From Anaerolineae bacterium (GTDB lineage Bacteria > Chloroflexota > Anaerolineae > J102), in contig JALWDV010000127.1 of assembly GCA_027036755.1 (NCBI GenBank), forward strand, positions 1 to 5,080: a stretch of DNA of 5,080 bases. The letters run 5' to 3'. Made by a program: the position numbers and the translations under genes. Shown here piece after piece: positions 1 to 5,080 of this stretch. The number at the start of each line of letters is the position of its first letter. The first letter of the stretch is position 1. The notes under the pieces were generated by a model. The model had not been told where the DNA came from and did no database searches. It saw only the letters and a program-made list of their open reading frames with translations.

Positions 1-122
1 ACAAAACAGCGCCGGATAAATCCGGCTAAGCCCCGCAGGGGCGCTGTTTCTAGCCGGGGGACTTCATCCCCCGGCGTTGGCGGCGGGCGCGAAGCGCCCC
101 GGGCCTATAACCGGATTATTTT
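1..122 (+). repeat. Copy A of modular palindromic repeat (left arm cut by window edge)
   Basis: Bases 1-100 match the reverse complement of 3995-4093 almost perfectly: one extra A near position 28-29 and two substitutions near 76-83. Weaker similarity continues through an AT-rich tail to about 122. The copy is a string of hairpins: an outer stem AAACAGCGC (4-12) with GCGCTGTTT (41-49), enclosing GCCGGAT/ATCCGGC (11-26) and CCCC-GCA-GGGG; then GCCGGGGGA-CTTCA-TCCCCCGGC (53-75); then GGGCGC-GAA-GCGCCC (85-99). It starts abruptly at base 1, so by comparison with the second copy its other arm probably lies outside the window. Bases 123-150 also resemble 4151-4175 in the same orientation (TTCATCA then TCG), so the element may extend to about 150. 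No terminal repeat like that of the second copy is visible here. It is non-coding; whether it acts as DNA or RNA structure is unknown. Confidence 0.85.
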
Positions 123-212
123 GTCAAGGTTCATCAGTCGGTGCTTTGGGGCGGATGGCGGGCGCTGGCCGAGTAAATTCAGTCTCTTGGGGACGGGCCC
201 CCTCCTTTGCTT

Positions 213-242
213 CCTCCCCCGCTCCGAGACGGGCGGGGGAGG
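213..242. other. Strong GC hairpin in the intergenic region
   Basis: CCTCCCCCGC (213-222) pairs perfectly with GCGGGGGAGG (233-242) around a 10-nt loop. It sits upstream of the promoter at 288-296, in a stretch with no credible gene. There is no adjacent T-run on either strand; the nearest TTTT on the plus strand is 12 nt further on. It is therefore a poor intrinsic terminator. It could be a terminator remnant of an upstream gene or part of the repeat cluster. Confidence 0.5.
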
Positions 243-287
243 AGATATGGAACCTTTTGAAATCGTTAGTCGTTTTGTCGATGTGGT

Positions 288-296
288 TGCTATAAT
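288..296 (+). promoter_or_regulatory. Extended -10 promoter for the lipoprotein gene
   Basis: TGCTATAAT is a perfect extended -10 element: the TGn motif plus TATAAT at 291-296. No good -35 is present at standard spacing; TTAGTC at 266-271 would need a 19-nt spacer. That is consistent with an extended -10 promoter that depends little on a -35. Transcription would start near 303, giving a 5' leader of about 270 nt before the lipoprotein start at 572. The call rests on consensus match and position only. Confidence 0.55.
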
Positions 297-298
297 GG

Positions 299-493
299 AA
301 AGGTGACAACTGCTAAGGTCGCTTTCGCTTGAATTAACCTGACAGGTTCCTTTGGCAACGATTCAGAGCCTTGCACGCTTCGTTGCTGGCTGAAAAACCG
401 TACATCCTGCCGCCAAGGTTACAAGAACCTGTCAGGTTTGAGGGAGAAAAGACAACCAACAGGCATACGTTAGCAGTTGCAAAAGGTGACAAC
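299..493. repeat. Nested inverted repeats bounded by a 12-bp direct repeat, in the 5' leader
   Basis: CAACTGCTAA (307-316) is perfectly inverted at 470-479 (TTAGCAGTTG). Nested inside, AACCTGACAGGTTC (336-349) is perfectly inverted at 425-438. Each 13-bp core, AACCTGACAGGTT and AACCTGTCAGGTT, is also itself a near-palindrome around a single central base. AAAGGTGACAAC occurs as a direct repeat at 299-310 and 482-493, on either side. The block may be a structured 5' leader. Alternatively it is a small non-autonomous element inserted between promoter and gene, with the direct repeats as a rough target duplication. The duplication is not flush with the right inverted repeat (2 nt off), which weakens the insertion reading. 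Confidence 0.6.
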
Positions 494-557
494 GCCAAAC
501 GGCGAAACGCTGGCGGCTTCCGTCGGCAACCATTTGCTCTCACCCAGACTCTTCTTC

Positions 558-563
558 AAGGAG
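558..563 (+). promoter_or_regulatory. Shine-Dalgarno site that fixes the lipoprotein start
   Basis: AAGGAG lies 8 nt before the ATG at 572. It supports that start over the in-frame ATG at 371, which has no comparable site and would put 67 basic, low-hydrophobicity residues in front of a signal peptide. Confidence 0.8.
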
Positions 564-571
564 AAGGCGAC

Positions 572-3043
572 ATGATGAAAATCCGCAGCAAAATACGCTG
601 GCCCCTGCTTTTGGCGGGCGCGTTATGGCTCGTCGTGGCGATTTCCGCCTGCGGCGGCGCGGCCCAGGCCGCTTCTCAACCCCATGCGGCAGCGTCGCCG
701 GGCAAAGTGCAGGAGCCCGAGACGAAAACCCTCTACATCGGGCCGAAACTGGCGGATTGCACCGGCGCCGGGCCTCAGAAGTGCATGATGGTCAAGGAAA
801 ATCCCGATGACGCCTACCAGTATTTCTATCAGCCCATCCAGGGCTTCGATTATGAAGAAGGCTACGAATATGAAATCGTCGTCAAGGTCGAGAAGGTCGA
901 AAACCCGCCAGCCGACGCTTCCTCTCTCAAATATACGCTGGTGAAAATCGTCAGCAAGACCCTCGCCGCAACGGCTGAAGCGACGGCTGCGGCCGCGGGC
1001 GATCTCGAGGGCGTGGAATGGAATCTGGTTTCCTGGCGAAATGACGAGGGTGAGATGACCGACGCCCTGCATGACGCCCCCGTCATCCTCACCTTCGAGG
1101 ATGGCAGGATCGCGGGCAACGCGGGCTGCAATCGCTACTTCGCCGCTTATCGGGCGGATGGCGACGCCCTCGACATTGATGACAAGATCGGCAGCACCAT
1201 GATGATGTGTCCCGAGCCGGTGATGCAGCAGGAACAGACCTATCTAAGCCTGCTGCCTCAAGTCGCGACGTTCGACATCGTGGGCGATACGCTCACCCTG
1301 CTGGACTCCGATGGTCAGGCGCTTCTGGTCTTCGCAAAGACGCCCGCGGTGGCGACCGGGGAGAGTGAAAAAGCGAAGCTTATCGGGCCGGTGTGGCAGT
1401 GGCAGCGCACCGGGATGGCGAATGATACGACCATCGAAGTGGATGACCCCGCCCGCTACACCGTGCAGTTCGACGAGGATGGCTCGCTCATCGTCAAGGC
1501 CGACTGCAAGGAGACGTCGGGCGAGTTCAGCGATGAGGGCGGCTCCCTCTCCATCCAACTGAATCCCACCACCATGCAGGTTTGCAGCGATGACTCCCTG
1601 GCCGATGAGTTTCTCAAGGAGTTGAGCTACGCGGGAACGTATCTCTTCACCGATGACGGCAATCTGGTCATCAACATGCAAATGGATGGCGGCAACATCG
1701 TCTTCGCTCCCGCCGAAGAGGTGGCAACCGCTCCTGGCGAAACGCCCGAGGATGCCGGGGCGATGCAGAAACTGGCCGGGGAGTATAAAGTCCTGCTGCC
1801 TCCGGCCGAAGAAGGCGGCGCTGTGCGCATGGCCACCCTCTCCCTCGACGCGGATGGGACGTTCGATCTTTCCATCCTGACCCTGGGCGAAGAAGAAGCC
1901 GAGACCTATGACGGCGTTTGGAGCGTCACGGAGGACGGCAAAATCAAGGGCAAGATCACCTCGCAGGAAGGCGCGGATGAATTCCTGCTCGATATCGACG
2001 AGAACGGCGATCTCAAGCTGGAGGGGACGGATCTGGAGCTTATCAATATCGATGAGACGGTTCCTCTGCACAAGCAGCTTCCCATTCCCGTCATCACCGA
2101 GCAGAAAGCTTATGTCACGCTGGACATCCAGGCTGGCAATCCGCTGGACCCCTTCATCGTCAGCGTCAATGGCGGCGGAAGCTTCGACGCCTCGACGCTG
2201 GGCGGCGATTGCACCGGTTTTGTGAACATCCAGCCGGTGGCCCGCATCCACTGGGAAGGCGAGACCGATCTGGCGAAGATATTCTTCTACAGCGATCACG
2301 ATCCCACCCTCATCATCCAATCGCCCGACGGCGCATTCCATTGCAATGATGACGCCAGCGATCTGCTGCTGGATCCCGGCGTCACCTTCGAGCATCCCGA
2401 AGATGGCATTTACAACATCTGGGTGGGCAGCTATTACCCCGAGCAGCTCATTCCGGGCGTGTTGGTGGTCACCACTCGCGACGACGTCAGCGTCGAGACT
2501 TTCACCCTGAACGGCCTGATCAAGCGCGGGCCGGTGATGGCAACGAGCGCGAGGCTCAACGCCAGGCCCGTCGAGGCGCTGGCCGAGATCATCAAGAACT
2601 ACAAGCAGAACGTGAAGAATCTGAAAGCGGGCGGCAAGGCGCTCAGCGTGCGCGTCGCGGCCAAGGGCGAGGTTCCCGCCTTCGACTTTGATATCGAGGG
2701 CCAGCTCTGCAACGGCTTTATCGGCGAGAAACCTGATCTCGTGTTCGATTGGTCGGACGAGGCTGATGCGCTTTCAGTCTATTTCGAAGGAGATGGGGAT
2801 AGCACGCTGTTGGTGGCGGCTCCGGGCGGCGACGTTCTCTGCAATGACGATGCGTCGGCGGAGAACGTCAACCCGATGGTGGTCATCCCCAATCCCGGGC
2901 AGGGACGTTATGCGGTGTTCGTGGGCCGCGTCCATCCCGAGGAGGTGGTCAAGGGCAAGCTCACCGTCACCGACGCGGCTGACGCCGCCCCCGAAATCCT
3001 CGCGCCCCAACCTGCTCCCGCTCCCGACAGCGATAAGCAATAG
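572..3043 (+). CDS. Multidomain lipoprotein: DUF4377, META domain and duplicated CNDD beta domain
   Basis: The 823-residue product has a basic N-terminus, a hydrophobic stretch (11-24) and a lipobox ending ISAC, so Cys27 is the likely lipidated residue and the protein is anchored at the outside of the membrane. Domains: DUF4377-like about 50-130 (CTG..PQKCM, IQGFDYEEGYEYE, NPPAD.SSL, LVKIVSK). A META (HslJ-type) domain spans about 145-257, with GNAGCNRY at 182-189 and MMCPEP around Cys213. A second, degenerate META-like unit is at about 270-381 (Cys312, Cys338). An NlpE-like stretch is at about 400-493 (weak). Two copies of a beta-rich PPC-like domain, at about 511-635 and 690-801, share CxGF and CNDDAS at Cys547/Cys591 and Cys713/Cys757. 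The tail is Ala/Pro-rich. META domains are known from HslJ and other envelope proteins, but the molecular role here is unknown. It probably shares a transcript with the PA14 gene downstream. It could be a surface sensor, adhesin or stress protein; no catalytic site is recognisable. Confidence 0.88.
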   Translation: MMKIRSKIRWPLLLAGALWLVVAISACGGAAQAASQPHAAASPGKVQEPETKTLYIGPKLADCTGAGPQKCMMVKENPDDAYQYFYQPIQGFDYEEGYEYEIVVKVEKVENPPADASSLKYTLVKIVSKTLAATAEATAAAAGDLEGVEWNLVSWRNDEGEMTDALHDAPVILTFEDGRIAGNAGCNRYFAAYRADGDALDIDDKIGSTMMMCPEPVMQQEQTYLSLLPQVATFDIVGDTLTLLDSDGQALLVFAKTPAVATGESEKAKLIGPVWQWQRTGMANDTTIEVDDPARYTVQFDEDGSLIVKADCKETSGEFSDEGGSLSIQLNPTTMQVCSDDSLADEFLKELSYAGTYLFTDDGNLVINMQMDGGNIVFAPAEEVATAPGETPEDAGAMQKLAGEYKVLLPPAEEGGAVRMATLSLDADGTFDLSILTLGEEEAETYDGVWSVTEDGKIKGKITSQEGADEFLLDIDENGDLKLEGTDLELINIDETVPLHKQLPIPVITEQKAYVTLDIQAGNPLDPFIVSVNGGGSFDASTLGGDCTGFVNIQPVARIHWEGETDLAKIFFYSDHDPTLIIQSPDGAFHCNDDASDLLLDPGVTFEHPEDGIYNIWVGSYYPEQLIPGVLVVTTRDDVSVETFTLNGLIKRGPVMATSARLNARPVEALAEIIKNYKQNVKNLKAGGKALSVRVAAKGEVPAFDFDIEGQLCNGFIGEKPDLVFDWSDEADALSVYFEGDGDSTLLVAAPGGDVLCNDDASAENVNPMVVIPNPGQGRYAVFVGRVHPEEVVKGKLTVTDAADAAPEILAPQPAPAPDSDKQ

Positions 3044-3090
3044 TCGCAACTTTCCTCACGCCTTTTACTTCGACGAATGGAGTCAATACG

Positions 3091-3900
3091 ATGAAGCGAT
3101 ATCTCATCATCACGACTGTGATTATCGTTGCGGCCTTGCTGATTTTCGCTGGAGCTGCGACGATCTCCGCCCAATCCAGGGTGCAACAAGCCCCCGCCAA
3201 CCAATGGCGGATGAGCTTTTATCCCAACCTGGATTGGGCAGGCTATCCTGTTTACACCCAATACAGCAATTCGATGAACTACAACTGGGGCGATGATGCG
3301 CCCGGGCCCAACATGCCCGCCTCTTACTGGAGCTTGCGTTCCACGCTGAACACGTATTTCTATGGCGGCGACTACCAGTTCAGCGTCCTGGCCGATGACG
3401 AGTTCGTCTTTATGATCGACAACGTCGCTTACATGAACACCATCGATCAGGGACTCAGCGGGAAGAAGGTCATCTTCTCCGCGCCCGTCTCCCAGGGCTA
3501 TCACACAGTTCGCATCGATTACCGGCAGTTCACTGGCCCGGCCTACATCTACACCTCATGGGCGTATCTGAAACCGGGCGAGGGCGCGCTGGTTCCCCCG
3601 CCCGACCGTCCACTGCCCGCGCCGATGCCGCCTGAATCCGCGACCAGCGTGCAGACCCGCTACGGCGATTTCACGCCCTGCATCGAACAGAATCTGCACC
3701 AGGCTGAATGCTTCCATTCTGACGGGGCCTGGAATTCGCCCAATCGCGGCTCGGTGCAGATGGAGCCGAAGATCACCATCTGGGGCGCCTGCGAACCGGC
3801 TGATAGCGATGTCATCTGGACTGTGGACGCCACCACCGATCCCACGAAGACCAAAGAATTCCGCTGCTCCAAGTCGCTGGCGGGCTGGTTCCCGCATTGA
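3091..3900 (+). CDS. Secreted PA14-like carbohydrate-binding-type protein
   Basis: The 269-residue product has a classical signal peptide: MKR, a hydrophobic core at about 5-23, and probable cleavage after ISA (residue 27). Residues about 38-162 look like a PA14 beta-barrel: W39..FYPNLDWAGYPV, WGDDAP at 66-71, FYGGDYQFSVLADDEFVFMID at about 90-110, then GYHTVRIDYRQF. PA14 domains commonly bind glycans and occur in adhesins and glycosidases. No enzyme domain is fused here, so a binding role is an inference. A Pro-rich linker (about 168-182) leads to a C-terminal region with four cysteines (197, 207, 234, 259), suitable for two disulfides; I do not recognise this part. A modest ribosome site, ATGGAG (3077-3082), lies 8 nt before the ATG. 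The gap to the lipoprotein gene is only 47 nt and shows no terminator, so the two are probably co-transcribed and act together outside the cell. Confidence 0.8.
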   Translation: MKRYLIITTVIIVAALLIFAGAATISAQSRVQQAPANQWRMSFYPNLDWAGYPVYTQYSNSMNYNWGDDAPGPNMPASYWSLRSTLNTYFYGGDYQFSVLADDEFVFMIDNVAYMNTIDQGLSGKKVIFSAPVSQGYHTVRIDYRQFTGPAYIYTSWAYLKPGEGALVPPPDRPLPAPMPPESATSVQTRYGDFTPCIEQNLHQAECFHSDGAWNSPNRGSVQMEPKITIWGACEPADSDVIWTVDATTDPTKTKEFRCSKSLAGWFPH

Positions 3901-3922
3901 GAAGTCATCTCGCACGCAGCGA

Positions 3923-3947
3923 AGCCCGGCTCAGTTCGAGTCGGGCT
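3923..3947 (+). terminator. Hairpin of the PA14-gene terminator, separated from its T-tract by an insertion
   Basis: AGCCCGGCT (3923-3931) pairs with AGTCGGGCT (3939-3947), nine base pairs including one G-T pair, around a 7-nt loop. It starts 22 nt after the PA14 stop codon. No T-run follows it. The expected T-tract (TTTGTTTTT, 4217-4225) lies 270 nt away, just after the second copy of GTCGGGCT. Joining 3947 to 4218 gives hairpin plus TTGTTTTT, a canonical intrinsic terminator. Termination may still work through the structure of the inserted element, which also ends next to that T-tract. Confidence 0.7.
3940..3947. repeat. Left 8-bp target-site duplication
   Basis: GTCGGGCT directly abuts the left terminal inverted repeat at 3948. 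An exact copy at 4210-4217 directly abuts the right one. It is also the 3' arm of the terminator hairpin. Confidence 0.75.
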
Positions 3948-3994
3948 GGGTGTGTCCAAAATGAGTTGGGAAGTAAAATAATCCATTCATGGGC

Positions 3995-4093
3995 GGGGCG
4001 CTTCGCGCCCGCGGCCAGCGCCGGGGGATGAAGTCCCCCGGCTAGAAACAGCGCCCCTGCGGGGCTAGCCGGATTTATCCGGCGCTGTTTTGT
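3995..4093 (-). repeat. Copy B of modular palindromic repeat, inverted relative to copy A
   Basis: The reverse complement of this stretch matches 1-100 with only a one-base indel and about two substitutions. Weaker similarity runs on to about 3976 (GGATTATTTT in the reverse reading). Its hairpins are GGGCGC-TTC-GCGCCC (3996-4010), GCCGGGGGA-TGAAG-TCCCCCGGC (4020-4042), CCCC-TGC-GGGG (4054-4064) and GCCGGAT/ATCCGGC (4068-4083). It forms the left arm and centre of the MITE-like element. Confidence 0.88.
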
Positions 4094-4094
4094 A

Positions 4095-4136
4095 GCCCGG
4101 CGACTTCATCGCCGGGCGGACGTGGCGAACGCCACG
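4095..4136 (+). repeat. Diverged third arm of the hairpin repeat
   Basis: GCCCGGCGA-CTTCA-TCGCCGGGC (4095-4117) has the same loop and GA/TC closing pairs as the hairpins at 53-75 and 4020-4042, but different stem bases that still pair. The next hairpin, CGTGGCG-AA-CGCCACG (4121-4136), corresponds to the GGGCGC-GAA-GCGCCC unit in order and loop (GCGAA), again with a different paired stem. A diverged tail follows (GATTTATTTGTGAACATTCATCA at 4143 onward, resembling 113-138). This is the right arm of the MITE-like element. Confidence 0.75.
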
Positions 4137-4209
4137 ATGACCGATTTATTTGTGAACATTCATCACTCGTCCTGTGCAATAATTGCTCCAACCGAAATTG
4201 GACACACCC

Positions 4210-4217
4210 GTCGGGCT
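4210..4217. repeat. Right 8-bp target-site duplication
   Basis: This GTCGGGCT copy is identical to 3940-3947 and flush with the right terminal inverted repeat. It runs directly into the T-tract TTGTTTTT (4218-4225) that belonged to the original terminator. Confidence 0.75.
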
Positions 4218-4263
4218 TTGTTTTTGGGATGGATGATGTGACGAAAACGCGATGGGAAAGGCC

Positions 4264-5019
4264 TCACGCATCCGCGGGCGCGGCCAGCGGTTCGATCATA
4301 ATATCATCGAAGGGCTGGGGCTGCATCACCCGCACCTGCCTCAGCTTGATCATCTCCAGCACGGCCAAAAAGGTGACGATGATCTCGGTGCGGTTTCGGG
4401 CCTGGCGCAATATCTGCTTGAAACGGAAGGGTTTGCCCTGCCTGACCAGCTCTCCCAGTTCCGTCAGCTTGTCATCGATGGTGATCTCCAGGGCCGCCAT
4501 GCTGTGCACCGGCGGCTCGGGCGGATTCATCTCCTCCAGCACCTCATACAGCGCATCCAGCAGCGCGTCCACGCTCAGGCCCGAGGGATCGAGCCGTTTT
4601 TCCAGCGCGGGCGGGGGGGCCAGCCGCACGTAGGTGCGCAAGCCGCGCTCCTCCAGTTCTCGCAAAAACGCGGCTTTCTCCTTGAAGCGTTTGTATTCCC
4701 GCAATTGCCGGGCCAGGGCTTCGCCCGGGTCTTCCTCTTCCTCGTCCTCATCCTGCTGGGGGCGGGGCAGCAGCGCCGATGATTTGATGTAAAGCAGCCG
4801 CGCGGCCATGACCAGGAACTCGGCGATGTCATCGGGCCGCAACTGCTCCAACGTCGCCATGTAATCCAGATATTGCTGCGTCACCCGGGCGAGACTGACG
4901 GCTGTGATGGGCAGCTCCTCCCGTTCGATGAGATGCAGCAGCAGATCCATGGGCCCCTCGAAAACATCGAGCTGGATCACATAATCTTCATTCGATTTGA
5001 GCTTGAAGGCGGTGGGCAT
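4264..5019 (-). CDS. scpA: Segregation and condensation protein A (ScpA, kleisin of SMC complex)
   Basis: ScpA is the kleisin subunit that bridges the SMC ATPase heads and, with ScpB, forms the bacterial condensin that organises and segregates the chromosome. The 251-residue product is of usual length. It shows the N-terminal signature FEGPMDLLLHLIE (20-32), the helix LVMAARLLYIKSSALLP (69-85), a middle linker, and the C-terminal winged-helix region (about 212-243, TFLAVLEMIKL) that binds the SMC head. An acidic run, DEDEEEED, is at 90-97. The start fits the family because the FEGP motif falls at residue 20, as expected. No Shine-Dalgarno site is seen upstream (5020-5040), so translation may be coupled to an upstream gene beyond the window or use a weak signal. 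The usual partner scpB does not follow: downstream lies the convergent PA14 gene and the repeat element. Confidence 0.96.
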   Translation of the reverse strand: MPTAFKLKSNEDYVIQLDVFEGPMDLLLHLIEREELPITAVSLARVTQQYLDYMATLEQLRPDDIAEFLVMAARLLYIKSSALLPRPQQDEDEEEEDPGEALARQLREYKRFKEKAAFLRELEERGLRTYVRLAPPPALEKRLDPSGLSVDALLDALYEVLEEMNPPEPPVHSMAALEITIDDKLTELGELVRQGKPFRFKQILRQARNRTEIIVTFLAVLEMIKLRQVRVMQPQPFDDIMIEPLAAPADA

Positions 5020-5080
5020 GATGAATAGCGCGGGGGATGCAGAGCGTTGAGGGGGAATGCTGAGGTAGGCTGTCTGTTTT

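Larger units (their letters stand above)
3948..4209. mobile_element. 262-bp MITE-like foldback element with TIRs and 8-bp duplication
   Basis: The ends are GGGTGTGTCCAA (3948-3959) and its exact reverse complement TTGGACACACCC (4198-4209). A shared GTTGG a few bases further in extends the imperfect match to about 21 bp. Both ends are flush with the 8-bp direct repeat GTCGGGCT. There is no open reading frame of note, so the element is non-autonomous. The interior is an imperfect foldback. From each end it runs through an AT-rich segment, a hairpin with a GCGAA-type loop, and a hairpin with loop CTTCA (TGAAG on the left). At the centre is the stem AAACAGCGC (4046-4054) with GCGCTGTTT (4082-4090), enclosing two small hairpins. 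An 8-bp duplication is compatible with transposases of the ISL3, IS256, IS1595 or ISAs1 groups; I cannot assign the family. No transposase is in the window. Confidence 0.72.

Noticed and set aside
1..122. CRISPR array or tandem repeat
   Set aside because: The repeats are palindromic modules with differing stems and no regular spacer-repeat period, and no cas gene is present.
77..309. Short open frames of 61-72 codons on both strands near the left edge
   Set aside because: They overlap the hairpin repeat and the promoter, have low-complexity composition, and no start signals or known motifs.
371..571. 67-residue N-terminal extension of the lipoprotein frame from the ATG at 371
   Set aside because: It overlaps the palindromic leader, has no ribosome site, and would bury the signal peptide and lipobox. 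The ATG at 572 has AAGGAG 8 nt upstream.
1244..2395. 383-codon open frame on the minus strand inside the lipoprotein gene
   Set aside because: It is a shadow of the GC-rich plus-strand gene: no recognisable domain and no ribosome site, while the plus frame carries clear DUF4377 and META motifs.
2688..3296. 202-codon plus-strand frame spanning the end of the lipoprotein gene and the start of the PA14 gene
   Set aside because: Arg/Ser-rich out-of-frame translation that overlaps two well-supported genes.
4150..4183. Possible promoter (TTGTGA with AATAAT) inside the right arm of the element
   Set aside because: The spacing is too long (about 20 nt or more), the -10 match is poor, and no gene lies downstream on the plus strand.
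4252..4782. 176-codon plus-strand frame opposite scpA
   Set aside because: It is antisense to a confidently identified scpA and shows no family features.

Overview
The window holds three genes and a notable amount of palindromic repeat DNA. Coding sequence is GC-rich. The far right gene is a clear scpA (chromosome segregation and condensation protein A). The two left genes are secreted: a large lipoprotein with a META domain, and a PA14-type protein. The gene style and the modular GC-rich hairpin repeats between genes remind me of Chloroflexota (Anaerolineae/Caldilineae-like) genomes. That is an impression, not a demonstrated assignment.

Layout, left to right. Bases 1-122 are one arm of a palindromic repeat (copy A). 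Bases 123-290 carry no credible gene, only a strong GC hairpin at 213-242. A perfect extended -10 promoter element lies at 288-296. It is followed by a leader of about 270 nt that contains two nested perfect inverted repeats (10 bp and 14 bp) and a 12-bp direct repeat. Bases 572-3043 (+) encode an 823-residue multidomain lipoprotein: DUF4377, META, a META-like domain, an NlpE-like region, and a duplicated Cys/CNDD beta domain. Bases 3091-3900 (+) encode a 269-residue secreted PA14-like protein, 47 nt downstream and probably in the same transcript. Both products are expected at the cell surface or outside the cell; no specific pathway can be read from them.

Between the PA14 gene and scpA (4264-5019, minus strand, convergent) lies the most interesting structure. 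It is a 262-bp element at 3948-4209 with perfect 12-bp terminal inverted repeats and an exact 8-bp flanking duplication (GTCGGGCT). Removing the element and one copy of the duplication restores a textbook intrinsic terminator for the PA14 gene, so the element appears to have jumped into that terminator. Its interior is a foldback array of small hairpins. About 99 bp of it is a near-identical inverted copy of the sequence at the left edge of the window. The two secreted-protein genes are therefore enclosed by an inverted repeat pair about 4 kb apart.
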